Shown here one piece after another: positions 25,880-34,102 of a DNA stretch of 47,769 nucleotides. The notes beneath the pieces were generated by a model, which worked only from the letters and a program-made list of their open reading frames with translations, did not search any database and was not told the DNA's origin. The position numbers and the translations under genes are program-made. This DNA is from Oscillochloris sp. (GTDB lineage Bacteria; Chloroflexota; Chloroflexia; Chloroflexales; Chloroflexaceae). The first letter of the stretch is position 1. Each line of letters starts with the position of its first letter. The stretch spans positions 1 to 47,769 of the forward strand of contig JAAUQO010000017.1 of NCBI GenBank assembly GCA_012032775.1, read 5' to 3'.

Positions 25880-26044
25880 ATGTACGAGAAGGAGATCATG
25901 TACGATCCGGAGACGCGCGATTTTGCGATGTATCTGGATGGTGAACTGGTTGGATTTGCTCGTACCTACCAGGAAGCCGAGAAGACTCTCGACGAACTGG
26001 TGTTTGAACTGCTGAATGGACAGTACTTTCGCGAAGCGGCTTGA
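25880..26044 (+). CDS. 54-aa conserved-looking small protein
   Basis: ATG 25880 or ATG 25898 (GAAGGAG before the latter). The product is acidic and helical: MYDPETRDFAMYLDGELVGF, ARTYQEAEKTLDELVFELL. Codon use looks coding, with well-filled third positions, and a strong promoter lies upstream. I have a weak memory of similar small proteins in Chloroflexota and plasmid contexts but cannot name a family. Function unknown. Confidence 0.6.
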   Translation: MYEKEIMYDPETRDFAMYLDGELVGFARTYQEAEKTLDELVFELLNGQYFREAA

Positions 26045-26149
26045 GCGGCGCGCACTTCGGCGGCGATGCGGCGGGAAAGCCCCTCCGTCGCCTTAGGACG
26101 CTGCGGGTATTGGAGCGGTGTGGCTGCGATCGTTGCGCGCATTCTCAAC

Positions 26150-26155
26150 TATAAT
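26150..26155 (+). promoter_or_regulatory. Candidate -10 for the 77-aa gene
   Basis: TATAAT in an AT-rich patch, 168 bases before ATG 26323. The -35 region is weak, so the call is tentative. Confidence 0.35.
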
Positions 26156-26260
26156 AGAAGCCAGTATATCAGTAGGCGCGGCACACAGAGGTTATGATCG
26201 ACCTGACAGCTCGATCGGTGCTTGTGTGCTGAATCTACGTTTCTGGCTGGAAGCAGATTG

Positions 26261-26291
26261 CAACGACGCCGGCCATTGGTCGGCGTCGTTG
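26261..26291 (+). repeat. Perfect 11-bp inverted repeat before the 77-aa gene
   Basis: CAACGACGCCG (26261-26271) and CGGCGTCGTTG (26281-26291) around a 9-base loop. No T run follows. It lies in the 5' leader of the 26323 gene and could be an operator or RNA hairpin. Confidence 0.7.
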
Positions 26292-26322
26292 TAATCCAGG
26301 CGTGGAAAGAAGCAGGCCACAG

Positions 26323-26556
26323 ATGGCAACTACCCCTTGGTGGCGCCGATTATTGGATGGGATCGAGCACGAGTACGAACGTCGCATCAAAGCTGCGAGC
26401 AAAGTCGTAACATATGGTCTCCCTCACCATAGCGATCATGATGACGATGATGCGGCGGCTGAGATCGTCAATATTCCGCGTGGAACACCATTACGGCGAA
26501 CCGCACCTTCCTCCAACCCAGCCAGCCCCGACGAGGCCGAACATAAAGAAGCATAA
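26323..26556 (+). CDS. 77-aa hypothetical protein
   Basis: ATG 26323, with no clear ribosome site. N-terminus MATTPWWRRLLDGIEHEYERR is amphipathic, the middle has HHSDHDDDDAAAE, and the C-terminus is Pro/Ser/Ala-rich and likely unstructured. Not recognised. It is flanked by two perfect inverted repeats (26261-26291 and 26608-26652). Confidence 0.5.
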   Translation: MATTPWWRRLLDGIEHEYERRIKAASKVVTYGLPHHSDHDDDDAAAEIVNIPRGTPLRRTAPSSNPASPDEAEHKEA

Positions 26557-26607
26557 TTCGTCTCCCCTGTGCGCCGAATCAAAGCTCAGGTAGACGAATT
26601 GGAGCGA

Positions 26608-26652
26608 ACGGCGTCAACCGCCACAAGTATCATCCTGGGCGGTTGACGCCGT
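26608..26652 (+). terminator. Perfect 15-bp hairpin after the 77-aa gene
   Basis: ACGGCGTCAACCGCC (26608-26622) pairs fully with 26638-26652 across a 15-base loop. It lacks a T tract but its place, 52 bases past the stop, suits a terminator. Confidence 0.5.
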
Positions 26653-26721
26653 ATATGGCAGGTTGTGAGCGAATGTAAGGCGATCTGCTGCTGAATTGCC
26701 GCCTTTGGGAAGTCGATGATC

Positions 26722-26751
26722 TTGCCGAAGGCGGCATTTCTATGGTAGAAT
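26722..26751 (+). promoter_or_regulatory. Upstream promoter with extended -10
   Basis: TTGCCG (26722-26727), 18 bases, TAGAAT (26746-26751) with TGG before it. The -35 overlaps the right arm of a GCCGCCTT/AAGGCGGC hairpin (26699-26734). Confidence 0.45.
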
Positions 26752-26823
26752 ATGTCATATAATCAAATAAACGTCAAATGTAACAATAGCCCGCTAGGGT
26801 TGGGCAGAGTATTTGTGAACATA

Positions 26824-26852
26824 TTGCAAATATTGTGCATATATGATAAAAT
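26824..26852 (+). promoter_or_regulatory. Promoter of the 221-aa membrane protein gene
   Basis: TTGCAA (26824-26829), 17 bases, TAAAAT (26847-26852) with TGA before it, 32 bases ahead of the GTG start at 26885, within an AT-rich tract. Confidence 0.65.
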
Positions 26853-26884
26853 AGAAAGAGGCCATCCTACCTACGGAGCATCAG

Positions 26885-27550
26885 GTGGACGCACAACTTA
26901 AAGGCTCGCTTCCACAGGCCGGTACACTGTCCGTTGATCGCAATGTCGAGCGGGCGGTTTTGTGGTATTGGATCGGTTCGTTCGCTATCGGAATGCCTTT
27001 ACTGTTTGATTGGATCTTTGCCTGGAACGTAGCGGCAACAGTAAGCCGACCGGCGCTGGTACTGCTTTTGCTGGCGACATTTGCGGCAACCCAGGGGTTG
27101 TATGTAATCGTCGCACATCACGGCGATCGCCCGATTCACTGGCCTGCAACCATTATCTTTGCGCTCGGAAACGGCTTTTTCGAGACGCTGGCCTTTGCTT
27201 CGGTTTACCGGATCGGCGAGATCATCGGCCACGCTGTGGTTGCACTGGTTGCACCGAATGCCGCCTCGGTCGCCGGATTCTTGCTTGGCATGTTCTTCTT
27301 TACCATCTACGGCGGCCTGATCCACGGCCTGTTCTGGCTGCGGAAATTGCCTCCCCACCTCAATGACTCGCCACGAAGCAAGGCGATTCGGCGCATTCGC
27401 CCGATCTTCGAGGTAGCGCTGGTATTCGGCTGGAGTCTGGTGTTCTGGTTGAATCGGGATTTTTGGACGGTGACTGCGATCCATATTATGGTTGATGTGG
27501 GCTTAATGCTGCAGGTTCGTCCGCCATTATTCATCAGCTCTAAGTTCTAA
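26885..27550 (+). CDS. Multi-pass membrane protein, remotely CPBP-protease-like
   Basis: 221 aa from GTG 26885, with GGAG seven bases before. Six or so transmembrane helices. FFETLAFASVYRIGEII, GGLIHGLFW and AIHIMVDVGL place a Glu, a His and a His-x3-Asp in helices in the order of CPBP (CAAX-like) intramembrane proteases, but the double Glu motif is reduced to one. That likeness is a guess. No neighbour suggests a role; it has its own promoter and terminator. Confidence 0.6.
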   Translation: MDAQLKGSLPQAGTLSVDRNVERAVLWYWIGSFAIGMPLLFDWIFAWNVAATVSRPALVLLLLATFAATQGLYVIVAHHGDRPIHWPATIIFALGNGFFETLAFASVYRIGEIIGHAVVALVAPNAASVAGFLLGMFFFTIYGGLIHGLFWLRKLPPHLNDSPRSKAIRRIRPIFEVALVFGWSLVFWLNRDFWTVTAIHIMVDVGLMLQVRPPLFISSKF

Positions 27551-27614
27551 AAGTCATATGAACATACGCGGTTATTCTGTCGCGCCCACGGCGTAGCAAT
27601 TACCGCAGAATCCG

Positions 27615-27640
27615 GGAGCGGGCATATGCCCGCTCCTTTT
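27615..27640 (+). terminator. Rho-independent terminator
   Basis: GGAGCGGGCATATGCCCGCTCC (27615-27636), fully palindromic, followed by TTTT. 65 bases past the membrane protein gene. Confidence 0.8.
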
Positions 27641-27835
27641 GATTCGCCGAACATATTCTCTTTGGTTCGATACATCCACTTATAGTATTGCCTCGTAATG
27701 CCTATATGTAGAGGATATTGTGCAAATTATTTGCAAGGGTAACGCAAAACTGACGAGCGCGCGATCGTTCAGTTCAACCTCGCAAATGCCGCACATGCAC
27801 TCACTGAAAATGTGTCGAATGTAAGGAGACAAACG

Positions 27836-28627
27836 ATGTCCCGCTTCAAGTTCATTGCAGGCATGCTGGCTACAGTGCTTTCGCTGCTGTTCGTGCCGGC
27901 CGCCTTCGCTCAGAGTGGCACCGCTCAGGTGCGCGTGATCCATGCCTCGCCCGATGCGCCTGCGGTCGATGTTTACGTCAATGGGAACCGCACGCTAACG
28001 AACGTGCCATTCTTTACGGCCAGTGATTACCTCGATCTGCCGGCCGGCACCTATCAGATTCAGGTTACTCCGACCGGCGCCGATGTTTCGCAGGCGGTGA
28101 TCGATGCCAGCGCCACCGTCGAGGCCGGGATGGCCTATACGATCGCGGCAACCGGTCAGGTGGCCAACATCCAGCCGACCATTATCGTGGACGATCTGAG
28201 TGCGCCGGCCAGCGGTCAGGCCAAGGTGCGGGTGTACCATTTCTCGCCCGATGCCCCTGCGGTGGATGTGAAGTTGGCCGCCGGCGATACGCTGATCTCG
28301 AACCTTGCCTTCCCGAATGCCAGCGATTACCTGGAAGTGCCCGCCGGCAGCTACGATCTGCAGGTGACGCCGGCAGGCGATAGTGCAGTCGTGATCGATC
28401 TTGCCGGTACCCAGCTTGAGTCCGGTCGGATCTACAGCGTTTTCGCCACGAATGTGGTCGCCAGCATCACGCCGGAAGTTGCAGTGACAACTCCGGCCGC
28501 TGCAGCGACGACTCCGGCGACGTTGCCGACCACTTCCGGCGCTGAGTTGCCGCTGCTGTTGCTGGTGATCAGTGCGATCGGCTTGATCGGCGCCGGTATG
28601 GTGATGTTGCGCCGCCGAGCTGTCTAA
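27836..28627 (+). CDS. Secreted DUF4397 repeat protein with C-terminal anchor
   Basis: 263 aa. ATG 27836 with AAGGAG eight bases before; a longer frame from 27812 is unlikely. A signal peptide ends at AFA-QS (about residue 26). Two DUF4397 modules follow, each starting with VRVIHASPDAPAVDVYV or VRVYHFSPDAPAVDVKL, and each with an SDYL(D/E)(L/V)PAG loop. After a Thr/Pro/Ala linker comes LPTTSG, a hydrophobic helix and RRR. The end resembles a cell-wall sorting signal but the motif is not a perfect LPxTG, so it could simply be a membrane anchor. DUF4397 function is unknown; probably a surface protein. Confidence 0.85.
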   Translation: MSRFKFIAGMLATVLSLLFVPAAFAQSGTAQVRVIHASPDAPAVDVYVNGNRTLTNVPFFTASDYLDLPAGTYQIQVTPTGADVSQAVIDASATVEAGMAYTIAATGQVANIQPTIIVDDLSAPASGQAKVRVYHFSPDAPAVDVKLAAGDTLISNLAFPNASDYLEVPAGSYDLQVTPAGDSAVVIDLAGTQLESGRIYSVFATNVVASITPEVAVTTPAAAATTPATLPTTSGAELPLLLLVISAIGLIGAGMVMLRRRAV

Positions 28628-28656
28628 TTACTACGCGCGTAACTCCTTGACCAGCG

Positions 28657-28698
28657 CCCGAGGCACGAAGAGCTGTGACTCTTCGTGCCTCGGGTTTT
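28657..28698 (+). terminator. Strong rho-independent terminator
   Basis: 16-bp perfect stem (28657-28672 with 28679-28694), 6-base loop, then TTTT, 29 bases after the DUF4397 gene. Confidence 0.9.
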
Positions 28699-29063
28699 GT
28701 GCATCGGAATTGTTGTCCAAGTGTCGGGCCAATGCTCGATCGGCTTTTACTATAAAGCTCAATACAATCAGCTAAAACGCGGCTTCCGATTTCAGGAAAT
28801 CCTTGACGATCAGCGTGGAGTGTGCTACCATCTCAGACAATGAGAAATTATGTAAAACAGATGATCTACTGATTGTCGTAGCCGTTTATTGATCATAGTG
28901 CTACATACGCAGATCCTACAATGAAGATAGGAAATAAGTGCTAGGCGTGATGATTTCAGGCGTAAGCGGCAAAGAGAACAGGTGTCGTTCATCCTAACAA
29001 GTTAATAAGGATGGTGCTACCGGTTTTTGCTGTGGCCTATGGCCTGCTGAAAGAACGCGAAAC
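28699..29063 (+). other. Gene-free leader region before the lipoprotein gene
   Basis: 365 AT-richer bases. A promoter candidate TTGACG-17-TACCAT (28803-28831, TGC before the -10) lies about 230 bases ahead of the next gene, which would give it a long leader. That leader holds a CATCCT/AGGATG hairpin (28990-29014). No known riboswitch class is evident. Confidence 0.4.
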
Positions 29064-29702
29064 GTGCGACAGTTGTTTTCCGGGTGGTGTCGCCCGCTCG
29101 CAGGCGCACTCCTGATTGCGATAGGTGGGTTGATTCTAAGTGGATGCATGGAGGCTCTGGGCGGTAATCCGGTCGGCTCAGCAACCCGGCCCCCGGCGGC
29201 GCTCACACCGTCGGTTCAGCTTGCGCCAACGCAGTCGGGTACACGTCCGACAGTTGGTGCGCCGGGGGCAGAAACGGCGACGACGGTAACAGTAGCGCCG
29301 ACAGTGATGCAAACGACCACGTCGATCGCACTACCGCCGCCTATTCAAATCCCAGAGTTGCCGGTGCAATCGTCGGAAGAGCTCTGGCGTGAACAACAAC
29401 AATCACGGCAGGTTTTCGCCGAACCACGGAATTACCGTACCGGAACAAGTAATCTCTGGTGGTATGACCCGATCAATAGTCAGCATGTGGTGTTAGGGGT
29501 GATCAGTGGTGATTTCGCGGCTCAGGCCGAATTTGTGCTCGAAGCGACGGGTGAGCAGGCTTTGGAGATTCCCTATCGGATCAATCAGAGCTACGACCTG
29601 ACAGCTTTGTCACCGGCGATTATCGAGCGGCTTGGCGCTGCCGGGTACACGGAATGGGTTGAGACGTATGTTTTGCTTGATTCAGGAGTAGTTCAGCAAT
29701 AG
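29064..29702 (+). CDS. Hypothetical lipoprotein
   Basis: 212 aa from GTG 29064. Signal peptide with lipobox LILSGC (Cys about residue 28). A long Thr/Pro/Ala-rich linker reaches residue 95, then a soluble domain of about 115 residues begins at SSEELWREQQQSR and contains LWWYDPINSQHVVLGVISGDF. Not recognised. Ribosome site weak. Predicted to sit on the outer face of the membrane. Confidence 0.65.
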   Translation: MRQLFSGWCRPLAGALLIAIGGLILSGCMEALGGNPVGSATRPPAALTPSVQLAPTQSGTRPTVGAPGAETATTVTVAPTVMQTTTSIALPPPIQIPELPVQSSEELWREQQQSRQVFAEPRNYRTGTSNLWWYDPINSQHVVLGVISGDFAAQAEFVLEATGEQALEIPYRINQSYDLTALSPAIIERLGAAGYTEWVETYVLLDSGVVQQ

Positions 29703-29760
29703 CAAACGAATCGTTACTGCAATGCCACATTACGCATCCTGTCATCTATGTTGCCATCAA

Positions 29761-29804
29761 CGACAGCCGTCAAGCGGAATACGAATTCCGTGGGGCGGCT
29801 GTCG
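29761..29804 (+). terminator. Two-tier hairpin after the lipoprotein gene
   Basis: CGACAGCCG (29761-29769) pairs with CGGCTGTCG (29796-29804); an inner CGGAAT/ATTCCG stem lies in the loop. No long T run. Confidence 0.6.
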
Positions 29805-29823
29805 CTCTTATGCCGGCGGGGTA

Positions 29824-29852
29824 TTGTAAATTAGCACAAATGTTGCTATAAT
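29824..29852 (+). promoter_or_regulatory. Promoter of the 297-aa membrane protein gene
   Basis: TTGTAA (29824-29829), 17 bases, TATAAT (29847-29852) preceded by TGC. 124 bases ahead of the GTG start at 29977. Confidence 0.7.
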
Positions 29853-29976
29853 TATCGCATTGATCGACATTTTGGATCGGGGTAGGGATAGATAAGACAT
29901 ATGCTGGTATGGGTTACCTGCTAGAATATAGCGTTGATTCAGTACGTCGATCAACCGGTCTGAAAGGGATGTATCC

Positions 29977-30870
29977 GTGGGTAGCAGATATCTTGATATG
30001 GTGCGTGGCCAACGCCGACGTGGTAACGGTGGTTGGCAATTTACTTCAAAGTCGTTGCTGGCGCTGTTGGCGGTTGTTGCCATGGCTGGTTCAGCAATCT
30101 ATTGGTGGGGCGTGCAAAGCCAGCTCACCGGTAACTATGTGGTGGCTGCCGCGTTTACGGCGATTCTGGTGCTTGCCCCGCCCAGCTTAACCTCGTTTTT
30201 GATTCCGTGGTCGCCCGGCGGTATGTTGCTTCAGAAGATCAATGCGCGTACCTGGGGATATGCCGTCGTTATCGGCGCATCACTCTATTTGCTTTATTAC
30301 TCTTTTGAGATTCAATATTCCTGGTGGGCATCGCAGCCGGCGGTTGCGAATACCGGCTTGATTTTGCAGCAGGTGATTATCGGGATCATCGGCTTTATTT
30401 TGATCCCGGCCCTGTTGTGGACCCCGGTTACGAGTGAGGAATTGGTCGAGCAAGTGCGGCAAGCGCACCTGGTACGGCGCTACGAACTACAGACGCAGGC
30501 CGATATTGCGATTTTGCGGGCAACCCTGCTCCGTGCCCAGGAGAAGGCGTTGGTCGGCTTCGCGAACCTGACGGTGCAGGAGCGTGAGGAGTTGGCCAGT
30601 GTGATGCGTGGCCTGGTGCGTGGGATCGACTCAACCCTGCGCGATATTGGCGACTCTGTGAAGACGGTCAGCGGGGCGGCAATTCCGTTCCATAGTCTGG
30701 AAGACAATGACGACATCCGCGGCTACCTCGATTACATCCATGAGAGCCTGACGGATAATGCGTTATTGTCCAGCCGCAGTGGCCAACCTGAGCGCGCTGC
30801 ACTTACACAGTCGTATGATGAGGGTGAGTACGATGAGCGCTACGATGATCCGCGTCAGCGCCGCTACTGA
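29977..30870 (+). CDS. Hypothetical membrane protein
   Basis: 297 aa from GTG 29977. Four hydrophobic helices in residues 25-150, then a cytoplasmic coiled-coil-like stretch (ELVEQVRQAHLVRRYELQTQ, ILRATLLRAQEKALVG) and an acidic, Tyr-rich tail (SYDEGEYDERYDD). Family unknown. Ten bases before the next ORF, likely a two-gene operon. The start could lie elsewhere as no strong ribosome site precedes it. Confidence 0.6.
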   Translation: MGSRYLDMVRGQRRRGNGGWQFTSKSLLALLAVVAMAGSAIYWWGVQSQLTGNYVVAAAFTAILVLAPPSLTSFLIPWSPGGMLLQKINARTWGYAVVIGASLYLLYYSFEIQYSWWASQPAVANTGLILQQVIIGIIGFILIPALLWTPVTSEELVEQVRQAHLVRRYELQTQADIAILRATLLRAQEKALVGFANLTVQEREELASVMRGLVRGIDSTLRDIGDSVKTVSGAAIPFHSLEDNDDIRGYLDYIHESLTDNALLSSRSGQPERAALTQSYDEGEYDERYDDPRQRRY

Positions 30871-30880
30871 AGTGTGAGCT

Positions 30881-31126
30881 ATGCAAGGGTACCGATACAG
30901 CACCGATCGTCGATTGCCGGAACGCGACTTACATGATCTGGCCGATCTGCTCGCAATGCAGTTGCATAATCTCCTCGGCGCTCGGGTCTATCGCTTGCCG
31001 CGTGCCGACGTGGTTGAGTTGATCGAATCGTATATTAATGATCTGACGTCGGAGGATCAACGCACAGTCGGCTGGATGGTCTGGCATTTATTCCAGGAAG
31101 CCCGTGAGATGGAGTTGAATGGTTAG
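30881..31126 (+). CDS. 81-aa hypothetical protein
   Basis: ATG 30881, ten bases after the membrane protein gene. Soluble, helical: ERDLHDLADLLAMQLHNLLG, RADVVELIESYINDL, MVWHLFQEAREMEL. Not recognised. Likely co-transcribed with the upstream gene and ended by the hairpin at 31153. Confidence 0.6.
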   Translation: MQGYRYSTDRRLPERDLHDLADLLAMQLHNLLGARVYRLPRADVVELIESYINDLTSEDQRTVGWMVWHLFQEAREMELNG

Positions 31127-31152
31127 TGAGCTTCGCCAATCACAGCTATTTT

Positions 31153-31183
31153 GCCCGCCGGAGCACGGCGGGCATTTTGCTTT
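31153..31183 (+). terminator. Rho-independent terminator
   Basis: GCCCGCCG (31153-31160) and CGGCGGGC (31166-31173) with a 5-base loop, followed by ATTTTGCTTTT. Confidence 0.75.
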
Positions 31184-31209
31184 TACTCGCTGCGTGAAGA
31201 GGCGGTATT

Positions 31210-31815
31210 GTGATTGAACGGGTGGGTATTTACGGCGGGACGTTTGATCCGGTGCATGTCGGTCATCTGGCGATTGCCGAGGAGGCTCGCTGGATCTGTC
31301 GGCTTGATCGGGTAGTGTTGGTGCCGGTTGGGCACCAACCGTTGAAACCGGAACCACACGCCGCAACCGGCGCACAACGCCTGCGGATGCTTGAACTGGC
31401 CTGTGCTTCGAATGCCGCGTTTGTTCCGTCGGATATTGAGTTGCGGCGTCCGCCGCCTTCGTATTCGATCGATACGCTGGAAGTGCTACAGGCGCAGTTT
31501 GGATCGGCAGTTGTGATCTATTTTATTCTCGGCGCCGATGCCCTGATCGATCTGCCGCGCTGGCATCGGGTGGCCGACCTGGTTGCATTGGTGCAACTCG
31601 CGGTGGTCGCCCGCCCCGGCTATACCGTCGATCTTGATGGGCTTGAAACCCATGTACCGGGTATTCGCGAGCGGATCACATGGATCAATGGGCCGCAGTT
31701 GGCGATCGCCAGTACTGATCTACGCCGGCGTTGTGCTGCCGGACAGCCGATCCGCTATCAGGTTCCCGATCCGGTTTATGCCTACATTGAAGAACATGGG
31801 TTGTACCGCATTTAG
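31210..31815 (+). CDS. nadD: Nicotinate-nucleotide adenylyltransferase
   Basis: 201 aa from GTG 31210. VGIYGGTFDPVHVGHLAIAEEA is the nucleotidyltransferase signature (HxGH as HVGH), FILGADALIDLPRWHR and ASTDLRRR (the ISSTxxR motif) confirm NadD. Makes NaAD from NaMN and ATP in NAD synthesis. Followed by rsmG six bases later, so the two are probably one transcript. A terminator precedes it, and no clear promoter is seen in the short gap. Confidence 0.94.
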   Translation: MIERVGIYGGTFDPVHVGHLAIAEEARWICRLDRVVLVPVGHQPLKPEPHAATGAQRLRMLELACASNAAFVPSDIELRRPPPSYSIDTLEVLQAQFGSAVVIYFILGADALIDLPRWHRVADLVALVQLAVVARPGYTVDLDGLETHVPGIRERITWINGPQLAIASTDLRRRCAAGQPIRYQVPDPVYAYIEEHGLYRI

Positions 31816-31821
31816 GAACGC

Positions 31822-32537
31822 ATGATGGAATCACTGGAACAGGAACTGCTTACGGCAGTGGCACCGCTGGGGATTAGCCTGCATGCCGGGCAATTGGCGC
31901 AGTTGCAGCGCTATGCAGAAGAGTTGGAGCGCTGGAATCAGCATACGAATCTGACGGCAATCAGCGGATTTGTCGCGATCTATCAGCGCCATTTTCTTGA
32001 TTCGCTGAGCCTTGCGCCGTATCTTGGCGAGCAGCCCGATTCGCTGATCGATATCGGCAGCGGCGCCGGTTTTCCGGGCCTGCCGCTGAAGATTTTGCGC
32101 CCTGCGATGCAAGTGACGTTGGCCGACTCGGTTGGTAAAAAGACGGCGTTTTTGCGCCATGTGGTGGCGACGCTGGGTTTGCAGGGTGTGCGGGTGTTGA
32201 CGGAGCGGGCTGAAGAGTTGGGGCGGCGTGCAGCCGAGCGTGAGCGCTATACCTTGGTGACGGCACGGGCGGTGGCCGAGTTGCGGGTGTTGCTGGAATA
32301 CGGCTTGCCATTGGTGCGCGTTGGCGGACGGATGTTGGCGCAGAAAGGCGCGGCGATCACTGATGAAGTGGCGGCGGCGGCATATGCCAGTGGCGAGCTT
32401 GGCGGCGGAGCGCCGGAAGTTATCGCGGTGCAATTGCCCGGCCTTGAACCACGGACGATTGTGCAGGTTTTGAAGCTGCGCTCAACTGATCCACGCTACC
32501 CGCGGCCGTCGGTATGCCTACGCGCCGGCCGTTGTAG
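31822..32537 (+). CDS. rsmG: 16S rRNA (guanine-N7)-methyltransferase G (frameshift near the end)
   Basis: 238 aa when repaired. N-terminal LNLTAI-like WNQHTNLTAISGF, then SAM motif LIDIGSGAGFPGLPLKI (about 73-89), and VTARAVAELRVLLEY are as in RsmG, which methylates G527 of 16S rRNA. In the given sequence the frame runs on to 32613, but adding one G near 32507 yields TDPRYPRPVGMPTRRPL and a TAG at 32535-32537, the usual RsmG ending. So the long tail is an artefact of an indel. ATG 31822 or 31825, with AGGA before. Confidence 0.92.
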
Positions 32538-32582
32538 ATTGCGATCTTTGCTGAAACTTTTCCCGGAAACGGTTCGTATTGC

Positions 32583-32611
32583 TTGTGGATGCGGTAGCAG
32601 CGTGCTAGAAT
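32583..32611 (+). promoter_or_regulatory. Promoter of pspA
   Basis: TTGTGG (32583-32588), 17 bases, TAGAAT (32606-32611) preceded by TGC. 83 bases before ATG 32695. It lies just past the true rsmG stop. Confidence 0.65.
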
Positions 32612-32694
32612 AACAGCGCATCCGCAGCCTCTGTCCGCTGCTACGCTGCTGGAAATTGTCGCCGAATGTGGACATTACTGCTAAGGAGGATCGC

Positions 32695-33357
32695 ATGTCA
32701 ATCCTGGGCCGGATTAAGGATCTCGTCAGCGCAAATGTAAACTCAATGCTCGATAAGGCTGAGGACCCGGAGAAGATGGCAAACGAGTATTTGCGTCAAC
32801 TGACGAACGAGTTGTACGAGGCTCGTACCGGTGTTGCGGCAGCAATGGCCGATGAGACGAAGCTGGAACAGCGCCGGGTTGCCTATCAGGCCGAGGCCGA
32901 TCAGTGGCAGGGTAAGGCTGAGGCGGCGCTGCGGGCGGCTGATGAGGATTTGGCGAAGGCAGCTCTGAGCCGCAAGGTGCAGGCGCAGAAACTGGCCGAC
33001 CAGTATCGCCAGCAGGAGACGGCGCAGGAAGAACAGGTCAATGCGTTGCAAGATGCGCTTGTGAACCTGGAGACACGCATCGCTGAGGTGAAGGCGAAGA
33101 AGGAACTGATTATCGCCAAGAAGAATCGCGCCGCTACCCAGGAGGCTTTGCAGCGCACGGCATCCAGTATCGGCCGCTTGAGCGCGATCGATAAGCTCGA
33201 TCAGCTTGAGGAAAAGGTCGATGACCGGCTTGCGCAGGCCGATGCGATGGCGAAGTTGGAGCAGGGCTCGCTTGAGACGCGCTTCCGTGATCTGGAGAAG
33301 GATCAGGAAGTTGATTCTGAGTTGGCCGAACTGAAGCGCAAGATGGGTCTCTCCTAA
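32695..33357 (+). CDS. pspA: PspA/IM30-family membrane-remodelling protein
   Basis: 220 aa, ATG 32695 after TAAGGAGG. Almost wholly coiled coil: MSILGRIKDLVSANVNSMLD is the membrane-binding helix, DPEKMANEYLRQL is the family-typical next part, and long helices full of Ala, Glu, Lys and Arg follow, ending ELAELKRKMGLS. PspA/IM30/Vipp1 proteins form ESCRT-III-like assemblies that protect damaged membranes. Own promoter; no pspF, liaRS or partner gene nearby. A large hairpin follows. Confidence 0.92.
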   Translation: MSILGRIKDLVSANVNSMLDKAEDPEKMANEYLRQLTNELYEARTGVAAAMADETKLEQRRVAYQAEADQWQGKAEAALRAADEDLAKAALSRKVQAQKLADQYRQQETAQEEQVNALQDALVNLETRIAEVKAKKELIIAKKNRAATQEALQRTASSIGRLSAIDKLDQLEEKVDDRLAQADAMAKLEQGSLETRFRDLEKDQEVDSELAELKRKMGLS

Positions 33358-33420
33358 GTCAGGATACAGGCAACAGGGTCGAATTCTCATTTGACGTTGT
33401 CGCCTGTGGCGCGAGCGTAC

Positions 33421-33480
33421 AAATACGGCGCGAGCTTCGTCCAACGCCCGTATGCGGGTATGGCGAAGCTCGCTGTATTT
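33421..33480 (+). terminator. Large imperfect hairpin after pspA
   Basis: AAATAC-GGCG-CGAGCTTCG (33421-33439) pairs imperfectly with CGAAGCTCGCTGTATTT (33464-33480), with CCCGTATGCGGG at its tip, ending in TTTT. Confidence 0.6.
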
Positions 33481-33520
33481 TTGAGCTATGGCGATGCATC
33501 CGATAACCGATGTTTTTACC

Positions 33521-34102
33521 TTAGGGGGCCTGTTCGTAACAGGATCGGCAACGCGCTTCGTATAGATCCAGGCCGCCGACGACGATCGTCGGGGCATCGG
33601 TGGGCGCCGGTTTGCCGTCGATCAAACGCTGCGAACGGGTGGCATAAGCGCCGCAGCGGACGCAGATGGCGTATAACTTATCGACTTGCTCGGCGACCGC
33701 CATAAGCTGCATCATGCCGGGAAAGGGTTCGGCCCGGTAGTTCTGATCAAGTCCCGCCACCAGCACACGAATCCCGCGATCGGCCAGATCTTGACAGCCG
33801 TCGATAATCTCCTCGGCACTATCCTCCAGAAAGTGGAGTTCATCGATCGCCACCACATGCATGTCTTCGACATTGGCAAGAACCTCGTGGATGGAACTGA
33901 TCGGCATCGCCTCTAGTCGTGCGCCGGTATGGCTGGCCACGTGCGCTTCGCTGTAGCGCGTGTCGAGGCGCGGAGTAAAGATCCGGCACGGCTGACGAGC
34001 GATCATCACCTGGCGCATGCGGCGAATCAACTCTTCGGTCTTTCCGCTGTACATGCAACCACAAATTACCTCAATTCGTCCGCCGGCGCTCGGTCGAGTC
34101 AT
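33521..34102 (-). CDS. tdk: Thymidine kinase
   Basis: 193 aa from ATG 34102, which has GAGGA seven bases before. P-loop [15 protein letters not shown] (about 16-30), [12 protein letters not shown] (DE motif), the lasso region [14 protein letters not shown], and the four-Cys zinc site ([17 protein letters not shown]) are all there. Phosphorylates thymidine for the salvage pathway, type II family. Stands alone between pspA and a divergent LOG gene. Confidence 0.95.
   Translation of the reverse strand: MTRPSAGGRIEVICGCMYSGKTEELIRRMRQVMIARQPCRIFTPRLDTRYSEAHVASHTGARLEAMPISSIHEVLANVEDMHVVAIDELHFLEDSAEEIIDGCQDLADRGIRVLVAGLDQNYRAEPFPGMMQLMAVAEQVDKLYAICVRCGAYATRSQRLIDGKPAPTDAPTIVVGGLDLYEARCRSCYEQAP

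Noticed and set aside
25528..25899. 123-codon minus-strand ORF
   Set aside because: Cys- and His-scattered composition without domain pattern; it covers the promoter and start of the plus-strand 54-aa gene.
27580..27680. tRNA-like GGTTCGA string near 27665
   Set aside because: No cloverleaf can be formed around it; no acceptor stem or anticodon arm.
28699..29063. Cyclic-di-GMP or other riboswitch in the lipoprotein leader
   Set aside because: A hairpin and a poly-T-like tract exist, but none of the conserved core bases of known classes could be matched.
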